DNA from: Pseudonocardia sp. CNS-004
GTDB taxonomy: Bacteria; Actinomycetota; Actinomycetes; Mycobacteriales; Pseudonocardiaceae
Assembly: GCA_001942185.1 (NCBI GenBank)
Contig: MKJV01000107.1
Span: 1 to 60,266 of the forward strand
Direction of reading: 5' to 3'
DNA length: 60,266 nucleotides
This document shows, piece by piece, positions 47,064-58,311 of the stretch. Within the stretch, counting starts at the first letter, position 1. The number at the start of each line of letters is the position of its first letter. The position numbers were made by a program, and so were the translations under genes. The notes under the pieces are model-generated. The model saw only the letters and a list, made by a program, of their open reading frames with translations, was not told the DNA's origin and did no database searches.

Positions 47064-49634
47064 ATGCCCGCTGCCACGGCCAATGGCCTGACTACGGCCG
47101 AAGCGGTGGCCAGGTGCGCTGAGCATGGGCCCAACCGGTTGCCCGCTCCCGCGCGGCCGTCGGTCGCGCGACGGCTGGGCGCAGAGCTCACCCACTTCTT
47201 CGCGGTGATGCTGTGGGGCGCAGGGGTGCTCGCGCTGATAGCAGGGCTGCCGACGCTCGGCATCGCGATCTTCGCGGTCATCCTGCTGAATGCCCTGTTC
47301 GCGTTCGCGCAGCAAACGAGGGCCGACCATGCCGCCGAGCGGTTGCGCGCAATGCTCCCGGTCCAGGTCTCGGTGTGGCGCGACGGCCGGCGCCAGATCG
47401 TTGAAGCGGAGGAGGTCGTCGTCGACGACGTGCTCCTGCTCGAGAACGGCGACCGCGTTCCGGCGGATGCCGTCGTCACGGCGGCGAACCGGCTGCTCGT
47501 GGACTCCTCGATGCTCACGGGGGAGAGCGTGGCGGGAGCGGTCCGCGACGGCGAGGTCCTCTACGCGGGGACGTTCCTCGTCGAGGGGGAGGCCAGCGCC
47601 GTCGTGACCGCGACGGGCGAGCAGACGCGGCTGGCTACCATCGCGAAACTCACCACATCGTCGGCGAAACCGGACACTCCGCTGGCGCGTGAGCTCACGC
47701 AGGTGGTGCGTTTCATCGCTGCCATCGCGCTCGGCGTCGGCGTGCTGTTCTTCCTCGTCATGTTGTTGGTGGGCAATCCGCCGCAGGACGGATTCATCTT
47801 CGCCATCGGCGTGACGGTGGCCCTCGTTCCGGAGGCGCTACTCCCGACCGTGACGCTGTCGCTGGCCTGGGGCGCCGAGCAGATGGCCAAGCGCAATGTC
47901 CTCGTGCGGAGGCTCGAAGCCGTCGAGACCCTCGGGTCGACGACGTTCATCTGCACCGACAAGACCGGCACCCTGACCCGCAATCAGATGACCGTCGTCG
48001 AGGCCTGGACCCCCGCAGGAGCGGTGGCCGTGGACGGCCCCGGATACGGGCCCGATGCGGACTTGGCGTGGTCGTCGACGGCCGCCCGGGAGTCCTGCAC
48101 CGCTCTGGCCCTGGCCGTGATGCGCTGCTCGACCGGCTACGTCCTCGAAGTGGACGGGCAGTGGCAGGCCCACGGTGACCCGATGGAGGCCGCGCTCGAC
48201 GCCTTCGCCCGCCGGCTGGGCATCGACACCGACAGCGACCGGCGCAGCCGGCCGGTGCAGCTGCGCTTCCCCATCGACCCGCGGCGGCGCCGCATGTCGG
48301 TGGTCGTCGGTGACGGAGTCGTGGTCAAGGGAGCGCCCGACAGCGTCCTTCCGCTCTGCGGATCCGATCCCCCCGCCCTCGCCACCGCGCACGCCATGGC
48401 GGAGCGGGGGCTGAGGGTCCTGGCCGTTGCTGCCGGCTCGGGCGGCGGGCACCCGCCCCGCACCCCGGACGAAGCCGAGCAGGACCTGCATCTGGTGGGT
48501 GTGGTCGCCTGCAGGACCCGCCGCGTGAAGACGTCACCGAGGCGCTGGCCGCCTGCCGGAAGGCAGGCATCAAGGTGGCGATGGTGACCGGCGACCATCC
48601 GGCGACGGCCGCCGCCATCGCCGACGAGGTGCAGCTGCGCCGGCCGCAGGTCCCCGTGCTGACCGGCGCCGCGCTCCCCGCGGACGAGCGGGTCCTGGCT
48701 GCCCTCCTCGACCGGGATGGTCTGGTCGTCGCCCGGGTATCGCCCGAGGACAAGCTCCGCATCGCCAGGGCGCTGCGCTCGCGTGGCCACGTCGTGGCCA
48801 TGACCGGCGACGGAGTCAACGACGCCCCGGCACTGCACGAAGCCGACATCGGGGTCGCGATGGGACGCTCGGGGACCGATGTGGCCCGGGAAGCGGCGGA
48901 CCTGGTCCTGCTCGACGACGCCTTCGCCAGCATCGTGGCCGGCGTCGAGCAGGGCCGGGCGACCTTCGTCAACATCCGCCGGTTCCTGACCTACCACCTC
49001 ACGGACAACGTCGCCGAGGTCACCCCGTTCCTCGTCTGGGCCTTCGCCGGTGGCCAGTTCCCGCTCGCCCTCGGCGTGCTGCAGATCCTCGCCCTGGACC
49101 TGGGGACCGACACCCTGTCCGCCGTCGCCCTCGGAGCGGAGCCTCCCTCCCGTCACCTTCTGGACGGTCCCCCGGTCACGGGTCGCTCATGAACCGGACC
49201 GTGGTGCGGCGCGCCTTCGGACTCCTCGGCCCCGTGGTGGCGGCACTCACCATGGCGCTTTCCTCGCCTCCCTGCTGGCGGTCGGATGGGCTCCCGGCCA
49301 CGCCTTCCCGACAGGACCCGACCTCATGGCCGCCTCCGGTGCGGCCTTCATGACGGTCGTCATCGCACAGACCGCCAACGCCTTCGCCTGTCGAAGTTCC
49401 AGCCGGTGGCCCGGCGAGCTCGGTTGGACCACGAACCGGCTGCTCATCCCCGCCGCCAGCACCGAACTCGCGTTCTCGTTCGTCATGCTCCTGGTCACCC
49501 CCGTGGCGCTGGTGCTCGGGCATGCGGCACCACCGGCCGCGGGCTGGGCGATCGCTATCGGCTCGGCGGGTGTCGTGGTCGCCGTCGACGCTGTGGACAA
49601 GAGGATCCGCACCCGCCCGACCCGTCGACGGTAG
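47064..49634 (+). CDS. P2-type cation-transporting ATPase (CtpF-like), three frame breaks
   Basis: About 856 residues of a Ca/Na-type P-ATPase. N-terminal cation-ATPase domain LTTAEAVARCAEHGPNRLP; actuator LTGESVAG; M4 site ALVPEALLPTVTLSLA; phosphorylation loop CTDKTGTLTRNQM; KGAPDSVLPL. After a shift near 48515, AMVTGDHPATA, MTGDGVNDAPALHEADIG and the C-terminal helices. Further shifts near 49190 and 49245 interrupt the last four helices (MNRTVVRRAFGLLGPVVA, TNRLLIPAASTELAFSFVM). M. tuberculosis CtpF (Rv1997, DosR regulon) is of this class. The ion is not determined. Confidence 0.9.
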
Positions 49635-49689
49635 GCGGATCACGCCGACTGCAGCACGGTCCCGCACGAACCCGAAGTCGTACCGGCGC

Positions 49690-49960
49690 CCGCCATTGCT
49701 GACCCTCGTTGGGACGATCAGCAGTTCACCGCACCGGCCCCGACCATTGTCGCCGCTCACGAGCCGCTCTCGGCGAGCAGGACGTGCACGGTCGCCTCGC
49801 CCGGATTCGTGGGCTCGGCCGGCGTGCGGCCCCGCAGCAGGCCGATCACCGTCTGGCGCAGGACGTGCGCGTGCCCGTCCGCCGTGGTCTGTGCCGTCCG
49901 TCTCGCAGTGCCGCGGCGGGTGTTGTTCGTGGGTGGTGTGTCCAGCGGCAGCTTCTGCGT
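49690..49960 (-). pseudogene. Cupin-domain protein, broken
   Basis: Directly after narI on the minus strand, HAHVLRQTVIGLLRGRTPAE and PTNPGEATVHVLL, then after a shift near 49765 ERLVSGDNGRGRCGELLIVP. This is the pattern of a small cupin (typically about 110 residues). No normal start is visible and the end after IVP is unclear. Sequence 49635-49690 shows nothing else. Confidence 0.5.
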
Positions 49961-49965
49961 CGCGC

Positions 49966-50691
49966 TCAGACCCGTTCCCAGCCACGTCGCGGCCGGCGCG
50001 ACGCAGGCCCGCCGGTCCGGGACCGGTAGACCACGTAGGGCCGGAACAGGTAGCCGATCGGTGCGGTGAAGGCGTGCACGAGCCGGGTGAACGGCCAGAT
50101 CGCGAACAGCAACATGCCGATGAGGGTGTGCAGCTGGAACGCGAGGCCGGAGTGGGCCATCGCCTCGATGTCGGGCTGCAGCACGAACAGGGACCGGAAC
50201 CACGGGGCGACCGACAGCCGGTAGTTGTGCTCCTCGCCGCCCGCGGCGCCGAGGAGCGTGGTCACCAGGCCCACGACGATGGCGGCGACCAGCACCACGT
50301 ACATGGCCTTGTCGTTCTTCGTGGTGGCCATGAACACCGGGCCCGTGGTGCGGCGGCGGTAGATCAGGATCCCGACGCCGACGAGCGTGCAGAACCCGGC
50401 GATCCCCCCGAGGAGCAGCGCTTGGATGTGGTAGGCCTCCTGTGACAGGCCCGCGGCGTCGGTCCAGCTCTTCGGGATCACCAGGCCGATGACGTGGCCG
50501 ATGATCACCACGAGGATGCCGAAGTGGAACAGCGGGCTGCCGATGCGCAGCAGCTTCGATTCGTAGAGCTCGGACGACCGGGTCGTCCAGCCGAACTTGT
50601 CGTAGCGGTAGCGCCAGATCGTGCCGGCGACGAGGATCGCGATCGTCACGTAGGGCAGCACGCCCCAGAGCAGGACGTCCATTGCGCTCAT
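49966..50691 (-). CDS. narI: Respiratory nitrate reductase gamma subunit (cytochrome b)
   Basis: An intact 241-residue NarI with five transmembrane helices (VLLWGVLPYVTIAILVAGTI, LFHFGILVVIIGHVIGLVI, MYVVLVAAIVVGLVTTLLG and others). Heme-ligand histidines sit in FHFGILVVIIGHVIG and FQLHTLIGMLLFAIWPFTRLVHAF. It takes electrons from quinol on the outside and passes them to NarH. The start overlaps the narJ stop. Confidence 0.95.
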   Translation of the reverse strand: MSAMDVLLWGVLPYVTIAILVAGTIWRYRYDKFGWTTRSSELYESKLLRIGSPLFHFGILVVIIGHVIGLVIPKSWTDAAGLSQEAYHIQALLLGGIAGFCTLVGVGILIYRRRTTGPVFMATTKNDKAMYVVLVAAIVVGLVTTLLGAAGGEEHNYRLSVAPWFRSLFVLQPDIEAMAHSGLAFQLHTLIGMLLFAIWPFTRLVHAFTAPIGYLFRPYVVYRSRTGGPASRRPRRGWERV

Positions 50692-51317
50692 CGGGTTCCT
50701 CCCGTCGGGAACGGGGCGAGCTCCAGACCGACCTGCTCGCGCGGTGGGCCGTTGCGGGCGAGCGCCTTGGCGGCTGCGACGTCGGTGGGGGAGGGGCCGG
50801 GCAGCAGGGCGCAGACCGCCTCGATCGGCGCGGCGTACGGTGTGCGGGCGTCGAGCAGGGCGAGCCGCAGCAGTTCGAGGCCGGCCCGGTGCTCCTGCAG
50901 GAGGGCGAGCCCGTCGGCGAGATCGGTGGTGGCGGCGTACTCGAACAGCGCGGGGAGGAAGTCGGGCAGCTCGGTGCTGTCCCACTCGACGCCGGCGGCG
51001 CGGTAGCGCTGCTTGAGCGCGGCGAGCGCGCCGCCTCGGCGGCGGGTCTCCCCGTCGCTCCACCAGGTGAGGTAGAGGCAGCAGCGGCGGCGCCGGTCGA
51101 ACACCTCGACGTAGTGCTCGGCGAGCGTCGTGTGCGGGGTGCCCGCCGCGTCGTGCAGGAACGCGACCAGGCGTTCGCGGGGCCGGCCCGCTGGCAGCCC
51201 GTCCACTGCACCGCGCACGAGCGGGAACCGGTCCCGGATGGTGTCGTCGGGGTATTGCAGGCAGATCGACGCGGCCTGGAGGACGACCGCCTGCTCGCCA
51301 ACACGCAGACCCGTCAT
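50688..51317 (-). CDS. narJ: Nitrate reductase molybdenum-cofactor assembly chaperone
   Basis: An intact 209-residue NarJ/TorD-family chaperone: LQAASICLQYPDDTIRDRFP, AEHYVEVFDRRRRCCLYLTW, LKQRYRAAGVEWDSTELPDF and FLPALFEYAA. It binds apo-NarG and allows Mo-cofactor insertion before membrane attachment. The ATG at 51317 overlaps the narH stop, and its own stop overlaps narI. Confidence 0.94.
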   Translation of the reverse strand: MTGLRVGEQAVVLQAASICLQYPDDTIRDRFPLVRGAVDGLPAGRPRERLVAFLHDAAGTPHTTLAEHYVEVFDRRRRCCLYLTWWSDGETRRRGGALAALKQRYRAAGVEWDSTELPDFLPALFEYAATTDLADGLALLQEHRAGLELLRLALLDARTPYAAPIEAVCALLPGPSPTDVAAAKALARNGPPREQVGLELAPFPTGGTR

Positions 51318-53044
51318 CGCTTCTCCTCCGGGGCGGGTGCGGGCTCGGGCCTGCTGTGGCCGGTGATGTCGCCGGGCTCGGCTGGCGCCTCTCGCGGTGG
51401 TGGGAACAGCCCGGGCGGGCGACCCTTGCCGTCCCAGTTGAGCAGGTTGATCCGGGCTCCGCGCTCGCCGGGATCCGCGAAGGTGTCGCTGGTCTGGCGG
51501 TCGCGCAGGGCGTGGAAGGTCTCGACCGAGACCGGCATGGGTCGCCCGGAGGCCTCGCCGAACGGGCCGCTGCCGATCATGCCGGGCCCGCCGTCGACGT
51601 CGAGGCTGCAGCCGATCTCCTCCAGGTCGTGCGCCTGCGCCTCGTGGGCGGTGGGGATGACGTAGCGCTCCTCGTACTTGGCGATCGCGAGCAGCCGGTA
51701 CATCTCCAGGATCTCGCCGCCGGTCATCCCGACCGACGTCGCGATCGACTCGTGGCGCGGGCGGTCCAGCGTGACGTCGCGCATGTACGACCGCATGGCT
51801 GCCAGCTTCTGCAGCACGTCGCGGACCGGCTCGACGTCGCCCGCGGTGAACAGCTCGGCGAGGTATTCGACCGGGATGCGCAGCGCGTCGATGGCGCCGA
51901 ACAGGTTGTCGGCGTCCTCGCCGTCGTGCCCGGTCTCGGTGAGCCGGTCGACCACGGGGGAGAGCGGCGGGATGTACCAGACCATCGGCATGGTCCGGAA
52001 CTCCGGGTGCAGCGGCAGTGCCACCCGGTAGTCCTTCGCCAGCTTGTAGACCGGCGAGCGCTGGGCCGCGGCGATCCAGTCCTCCGCGATGCCCTCGCGG
52101 CGGGCGGCCGCGATCACCTGCGGGTCGTGCGGGTCGAGCAGCAGGTCGAGCTGCGCGTCGTACAGGTCGTGCTCGTCCTCGACGGATGCCGCCGCGGTGA
52201 CCCGGTCGGCGTCGTAGAGGAACAGGCCGATGTAGCGCAGCCGCCCGACGCAGGTCTCGCTGCACACCGTCGGCAGCCCGACCTCCACGCGTGGGTAGCA
52301 GAAGGTGCACTTCTCGGCCTTGCCGGTGCGGTGGTTGAAGTAGACCTTCTTGTACGGGCAGCCGGTGACGCACATGCGCCAGCCACGGCACTGGTCCTGG
52401 TCGACGAGGACGATCCCGTCCTCGGCCCGCTTGTACATCGCGCCGGACGGGCAGGAGGCCACGCACGATGGGTTGAGGCAGTGCTCGCAGATGCGCGGCA
52501 GGAAGAACATGAAGGCCTGTTCGTAGTTGAACTTGACCTTGTCCTCGGATTCGCGCCTGATGCGCTCGACGATCGGGTCGCGCGGGCCGTGCTCGGGGGC
52601 GCCGCCGAGGTCGTCGTCCCAGTTGGCGCTCCACTCGACGGCCATCGGCTCGCCGGAGATCAGCGACTTCGGCTGCGCGACCGGGAAGTCGTCGCCCAGC
52701 GGTGCGTCGATGAGTTTCTCGTAGTCGTAGGTCCAGGGCTCGTAGTAGTCGCGGATGTTGGGCAGGACGGGATTGGCGAAGATCGAGAAGAGCTTCCGGA
52801 TCCGCCCGCCGGCCTTCAGCTGCAGCCGGCCGCGGCGGTTGCGGACCCAGCCGCCCTTCCAGGTCTCCTGGTCCTGGTAGCGGCGGGGGTAGCCCTGGCC
52901 GGGGCGGGTCTCGACGTTGTTGAACCAGACGTACTCGACGCCGCTGCGGTTGGTCCACGCCTGCTTGCAGGTCACCGAGCAGGTGTGGCAGCCGATGCAC
53001 TTGTCGAGGTTCATGACCATGCCCATCTGGGCCATCACGCGCAT
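51314..53044 (-). CDS. narH: Nitrate reductase beta subunit (iron-sulfur)
   Basis: An intact 576-residue NarH. ATG 53044 follows GGGGAGG. Four Cys clusters are visible: CIGCHTCSVTCK, CEHCLNPSCVASCPSGAM, CRGWRMCVTGCPYKK (Trp replacing one Cys, as for the 3Fe-4S centre) and CTFCYPRVEVGLPTVCSETC. It relays electrons from NarI to NarG on the cytoplasmic side. The 127-base gap to narG is unusually long for this operon. Confidence 0.97.
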   Translation of the reverse strand: MRVMAQMGMVMNLDKCIGCHTCSVTCKQAWTNRSGVEYVWFNNVETRPGQGYPRRYQDQETWKGGWVRNRRGRLQLKAGGRIRKLFSIFANPVLPNIRDYYEPWTYDYEKLIDAPLGDDFPVAQPKSLISGEPMAVEWSANWDDDLGGAPEHGPRDPIVERIRRESEDKVKFNYEQAFMFFLPRICEHCLNPSCVASCPSGAMYKRAEDGIVLVDQDQCRGWRMCVTGCPYKKVYFNHRTGKAEKCTFCYPRVEVGLPTVCSETCVGRLRYIGLFLYDADRVTAAASVEDEHDLYDAQLDLLLDPHDPQVIAAARREGIAEDWIAAAQRSPVYKLAKDYRVALPLHPEFRTMPMVWYIPPLSPVVDRLTETGHDGEDADNLFGAIDALRIPVEYLAELFTAGDVEPVRDVLQKLAAMRSYMRDVTLDRPRHESIATSVGMTGGEILEMYRLLAIAKYEERYVIPTAHEAQAHDLEEIGCSLDVDGGPGMIGSGPFGEASGRPMPVSVETFHALRDRQTSDTFADPGERGARINLLNWDGKGRPPGLFPPPREAPAEPGDITGHSRPEPAPAPEEKR

Positions 53045-53153
53045 TCCCGCCGCCTCCCCGGAACCTCTACAGCGGTTACGCGGGGTACGCACGTCACGAA
53101 AGTGGGTTGATCGTGGTCGGCTGCCGTCACGTTCCCCTGAGGTTCCGTTGGAT

Positions 53154-53173
53154 GACGGGGTCCTTTTGCGATC
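53154..53173 (-). promoter_or_regulatory. Element shared by narH and narK upstream regions
   Basis: The minus strand reads GCAAAAGGACCCCGTC between narG and narH. A sense-strand copy GAAAGGACCCTGTC lies at 56978-56991, upstream of narK (AAAGGACCCyGTC shared). Both point towards the gene they precede. A purine-rich leader or a regulator site are both possible. Confidence 0.3.
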
Positions 53174-56100
53174 ACTGATAACTCACCTCCTGGGAGCGGC
53201 GGCGGATGACCGTGACCTCGTCCCGCTGGTTCCCGGTGGGGCCGAGGTAGTTGAACGCGAAGGACAGCTGGGCGTAGCCGCCGATGAGGTGGGTCGGCTT
53301 GACCAGGATCCGCGTGGCGGAGTTGTGGATCCCACCCCTGCGCCCGGTCGCCTCGGACTTCGGCACGTTCACCACACGTTCTTGGGCGTGGTAGACGAAC
53401 ACGGCGCCCGCTCGCATGCGGTGCGTCACGACCGCCCGGATCACGAGAACCCCGTTGCGGTTGACCAGCTCGACCCAGTCGTTGTCACGCACGCCGATGG
53501 CGGCGGCATCCTCCTGGCTCATCCACACGACCGGCCCGCCGCGGGAGAGCGAGAGCATGAAGAGGTTGTCCTGGTACTCGGAGTGGATCGACCACTTGGA
53601 ATGCGGGGTGAGGTACCGCACCGTCACCGAGGCACCGTCCGGCCCAGCTCGCCGGGTTCCGGTTCGCCGAACAGCCGGTGCATGTTCAGCGGCGCCCGGT
53701 AGACGGGCAGCGTCTCGCCGAACTCGTGCATCCAGTCGTGGTCGAGCAGGAAGTGCATCCGGCCGGTGAGCGTGTGCCACGGCTTGCTCCGCTCGACGTT
53801 CACCGTGAACGGGGCGTAGCGCCGCCCGCCCGTCTCGCTGCCCGACCACTCCGGGCTGGTGATCACCGGCACCGGCCGGGCCTGGGTGTCGGCGAAGGAG
53901 ATGCGCTTCTCCTCGCTGCCCCCGGCGAGGTCGACGAGGCGGGTGCCGGTGCGCCGCTCCAGCTCGCGGAACCCCTGCACGGCGAGCCGGCCGTTCGTCG
54001 TCGACGAGAGGGTGAGGATCGCCTCCGCCATCTTGGCGTCGGTGTCGATCGCCGGGCGGCCGTCGCCCGCCCCGCCGAGCATCACGCCGTTCTTCGCCGC
54101 CAGGTGGGCGAGCTCCTCGTCGGGCCGGTAGGTGATCGCCTTGGTCGTCATGCCGAGCCGGTCGAGCAGCGGCCCGATGCTCGCCATCTTGTCGGCGATC
54201 GCGGTGTAGTCGCGCTCGACCACGACCAGGTTCGGCATGGTCTTGCCCGGGATGGGCTCCACCTCGCCGGTCCGCCAGTCGCGCACCCGGCCGCCGGGCT
54301 GTGCGGTCTCGCCCGGCGTGTCGTGCTGCAGCGGGACGCGACGACGTCGCGCCGGACGCCAGGTGGGTGCGGGCGAGCTCGGAGAACCGGCGGGCGATGG
54401 CGTGGAAGGCGGCGAAGTCCGTGCGGGTCTCGAACGGCGGGTCGATGGCCGGGGTGAAGGCGTGGACGAACGGGTGCATGTCCGTGGTGTTGAGGTCGTG
54501 CTTCTCGTACCAGGTGGCGGCGGGGAGCACGACGTCGGCGAGCAGCGTGGAGCTGGTCATCCGGAAGTCGAGCGCGAGGAGCAGGTCGAGCTTGCCCTCC
54601 GGCGGGTCGCCGTCGCGCCACACCACGTCCCGTGGCCTGCGGTCTGCCGGCGTCTGATCGGCCAGGAGGTTGTTGTGGGTGCCGAGCAGGTGCTTGAGGA
54701 AGTACTCGTCGCCCTTCGCCGACGAGCCCAGCAGGTTCGCCCGCCACAGCGTGAGGCACCGCGGCCAGTTCTCCGGCGCGTCCGGGTCTTCGATCGCGAA
54801 CTTCAGCTGCCCCGACCGGAGCTGGTCGACGACGTGGGCCGCGACGTCGCCGTCCCCGGCCTCGCCCGCCACGTCGAGGGGGTTGCGGTCGAACTGCGGG
54901 TAGGAGGGCATCCAGCCCAGGCGGGCGGACAGCGCGATCGTGTCGATCGTGTGCATTCCCGCGAGATGCCCCTGTGCCAAGGGCGAGGTGAGGGCGTCGG
55001 CGCGGTAGCCGTCGTAGCGCCACTGATCGGTGTGCGTGTACCAGAAGGCCGTGCCGATCATCTGCCGCGGCGGGCGGGACCAGTCGGTGGCCCCCGCCAT
55101 GGTCGACCAGCCCGTGATCGGGCGGCACTTCTCCTGCCCGACGTAGTGCGCCCAGCCGCCACCGTTGCGGCCCATCGAGCCCGTGAGCAGCAGCAGCGAG
55201 AGCACTGCCCGGTAGGTGGCGTCACCGTGGAACCACTGGCAGATGCCGGCGCCCATGATGATCATGGTGCGGCCCTCGGACTCCTCGGCGTTGCGCGCCA
55301 TCTCGCGAGCCACCCGCACGACCTGCTCGGCGGGCACCGAGGTGATCGGCTCCTGCCAGGCGGGGGTGTACGGCTCGGCCGCGTCGTCGTAGCCGGACGG
55401 CCACACGCCGGGCATCCCCGGCCGGTGCACGCCGTACTGGGCGAGCATCAGGTCGAAGACGGTGGTGCAGGGCTTCCCGCCTACCCGGCGCACCGGCACG
55501 CCGCGGCGCAGTACGCCGCCGGTGCCGTCGAGCGAGTCGAAGCGGGGGAGCAGCACCTCCGCGGTCTCGCCGCCCAGCAGCGTGAGCTGGGGTGACACGT
55601 CGCCGAGGTCGAGGTTCCACTTCCCGGCCCCCGACGCTGTGTAGCGATGGCCCATCGAGCCGTTGGGAACCACCGGCTCACCGGACTGCCCATCGATGAG
55701 CACGGTCTTCCACTCCGCGCCCTCACCGGTGTCGCCGAGGTCGCGGCGGTGAGGAACTTGCCCGGGACGTGCCCGCCGCCGTGTTCCTCCAGCGAGACGA
55801 GGAACGGCAGATCGGTGTAGGTCTGCACGTAGTCGACGAAGAACGGCACCCGGCGGTCGACGAAGAACTCCTTGAGCATGACGTGGCCCATGGCCATCGC
55901 CATGGCGCCGTCGGTGCCGGGCTGGGCGGGGAGCCAGGTGTCGGCGAACTTGGTGTTGTCGGCGTAGTCGGGTGAGACCACGACGACCTTCTGACCCTTG
56001 TAACGCGCCTCGGCCATCCAGTGCGCGTCGGGCGTGCGGGTGATCGGGACGTTCGAGCCCCACATGAGCAGGTAGGAGGCGTTCCACCAGTCCCCGGACT

Positions 56101-56865
56101 CGGCACGTCGGTCTGGTCGCCGAACACCTGGGGCGAGGCGACCGGCAGGTCGGCGTACCAGTCGTAGAACGACGTCATGCAGCCGCCGACCAGCTCGATG
56201 AACCGCGAGCCCGCGGCATGGCTGACCATCGACATCGCCGGGATCGGCGAGAACCCGGCGATCCGGTCCGGCCCGTAGGCCTTCACGGTGTGGACGTGGG
56301 CGGCCGCGATGATCTCCACCGCCTCGTCCCACGAGACCCGCACGTGCCCGCCCTTGCCGCGGGCGCGCTGGTAGCGGCGGCGCTTCTCCGGATCGGTCGT
56401 GACCTCGGCCCACGCCAGGACGGGGTCCCCGACCCGCGCCTTCGCCTCCCGGTACATCTCCAGCAGCACACCGCGGGCGTACGGGTACCGGACCCGGGTG
56501 GGCGAGTAGGTGTACCAGGAGAACGCCGCGCCGCGCGGGCAGCCGCGCGGCTCGTACTCCGGGGAGTCCGGCCCCACCGACGGGTAGTCGGTCTGCTGGC
56601 TCTCCCACGTGATGATCCCGTCCTTGACGTAGACCTTCCACGAGCACGAGCCCGTGCAGTTCACCCCGTGGGTGGAGCGGACGACCTTGTCGTGGCTCCA
56701 GCGGTCCCGGTAGAAGACGTCGCCTTCACGGCCCCCCTTCCGGTAGACCGCCCGTAGATCCTCGGACGTCTCACGCCGGGTGAAGAAGCGGCCGGTACGC
56801 AGCAGCGCGTCCGCCGCACGGCCATCCGTCCCGGTTGTGGTGGTGGGGGTCGTCGGTTCGGCCAC
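53172..56865 (-). CDS. narG: Nitrate reductase alpha subunit (Mo-bisMGD), four frame breaks
   Basis: About 1231 residues, full NarG length. GTG 56865 (GGAG upstream) opens VAEPTTPTTTTG. The N-terminal FS0 cluster motif is HGVNCTGSCSWKVYVKDG with GCPRGAAFS. Later segments include AGSRFIELVGGCMTSFYDW, YLLMWGSNVPITRTPDAHW, GICQWFHGD, RANLLGSSAKGDEYF and the C-terminal QDNLFMLSLSRGGPVVWMSQ and GGYAQLSFAFNYLGPTGNQRD. Shifts lie near 56105, 55750, 54355 and 53640. All domains are present, so sequencing errors are likelier than loss. It reduces nitrate to nitrite with electrons from NarHI. Confidence 0.95.
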
Positions 56866-57070
56866 CGTGATGCTCCTGCCCGTCGTCGGGACCTGTGCAT
56901 TCCTCCGGTTGATTCGGAGCAAACCATGGCTCAGCCGTCCTCGCTCATTCAGCGGCGAAGGTCCCGGGTACTCGGTCGAAAGGACCCTGTCCACGCCCGC
57001 GCTCCCGGTGGCGCAATCGGATCCGGTGCGGGTCCTTACGGGTGGCCGCGCGACGAACCGGAGGCAGACC

Positions 57071-58311
57071 ATGGCCGAACGCGATCCGCGGGGACCGGCA
57101 CGCACGCGTCCGACGCGCTCGGAGGCAGCGAGGCCGGTCGAGCGTTGGCGCTCGCCACCGCCGGGTTCGCCGTGACGTTCTGGGCGTGGGCCCTGCTCTC
57201 GCCACTGGGTGCAACCCTGCGCGACGACCTCGCGCTGACCGCGTTCCAGCAGTCCCTGCTCGTGGCCGTTCCGGTCGTCGTCGGTTCGCTGGGCCGGATC
57301 CCGGTCGGAGCCCTCACCGACCGGCTGGGGGCACGCCGCATGTTCCCGACGGTCGCGCTGCTCACCGTGCTGCCGGTCCTCTACCTCGGGCACTTCGCCG
57401 ACTCGCTGGCCGGCTACCTCGTCGGTGGGTTCTTCCTCGGCCTCGGCGGCACGACGTTCGCCATCGGGGTCCCGTTCGTGAACTCCTGGTACCCGCCCGA
57501 GCGGCGCGGGCTCGCGCTCGGCGTGTTCGGCGCCGGGATGGGCGGCACCGCGATCTCGGCGTTCTCCACCGTGCAGCTGGCGGCCGCCTTCGGGCCCAGC
57601 TTCCCGTTCGACCTGGTCGCGGTCGTGCTGGTGGCCTTCGCGGCGATCGCCGTCCTGCTGCTGCGCGATCGCCCGGACCGTCCCGTCCCGACGGGTTCCG
57701 TCCTCGCCCGGTTCGCGACCGTGCTGCGGATGCCCGTGGCGCTGCAGCTCGCCTTCCTCTACGCCGTGGCCTTCGGCGGGTTCGTCGCCTTCAGCGTCTA
57801 CCTGCCCTCCTACCTCACCACCGCGTACGGCCTCGAGCGCGGCGATGCGGCGCTGCGCACGGCGGGATTCGTCGTCCTCGCGGTCGCGATGCGGCCGGTC
57901 GGCGGCTGGCTCTGCGACCGCTTCCCGCCGGTGCCGGTCCTCACCGGGGCCTTCGCGGCGGTGTGCCTGCTCGCCGTCCTCGCCTCGTTCGAGCTGCCGC
58001 TCGTCCTCATAGGGACCGTCGGGTTCCTCGGGCTGGCGGCGGCGCTGGGCATAGGCACCGGCGCGGTCTTCGCGCTCGTCGCACGACTGGTCGAGCCGGA
58101 GCGGGTCGGCGCCGTGACCGGCCTCGTCGGGGCCGCAGGCGGGCTCGGCGGCTTCTTCCCGCCGCTCGTGATGGGGCTGGTCTACGGAGTGCTGGGCGAC
58201 TACTCCCTGGGACTCGTGCTGCTCGCGCTCACCGCCGCCACCGCCGGTGCGCTCACGGCGACCGCCTTGCGACGGCGCGTCGTCGAGGCACATCGATCTC
58301 CGGCGAGGTGA
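57071..58311 (+). CDS. narK: Nitrate/nitrite transporter (NarK/NasA MFS family), probable frame break near the start
   Basis: About 413 residues, 12 helices. Characteristic motifs are LGRIPVGALTDRLGARRMFP (MFS motif A), the nitrate signature GGTTFAIGVPFVNSWYPPER and GAGMGGTAISAF, and later AAGGLGGFFPPLVMG. ATG 57071 has an excellent GGAGG, but its frame joins the transporter only if one base is changed near 57105. The uninterrupted frame begins at ATG 56926 (GGAG upstream). It is divergent from narG across about 205 bases. M. tuberculosis narK2 is DosR-controlled. Confidence 0.9.

Noticed and set aside
56926..57070. narK start at 56926 as certain
   Set aside because: It keeps one frame, but the first ~50 residues (QRRRSRVLGRKDPVHARAPG) do not look like a transporter N-terminus. 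The 57071 start has a much better ribosome site.
55723..58293. Long minus-strand frame (856 codons) opposite narK
   Set aside because: Only its last third is real (narG N-terminus). The rest is Glu/Arg/Gln-rich shadow of narK on the opposite strand.
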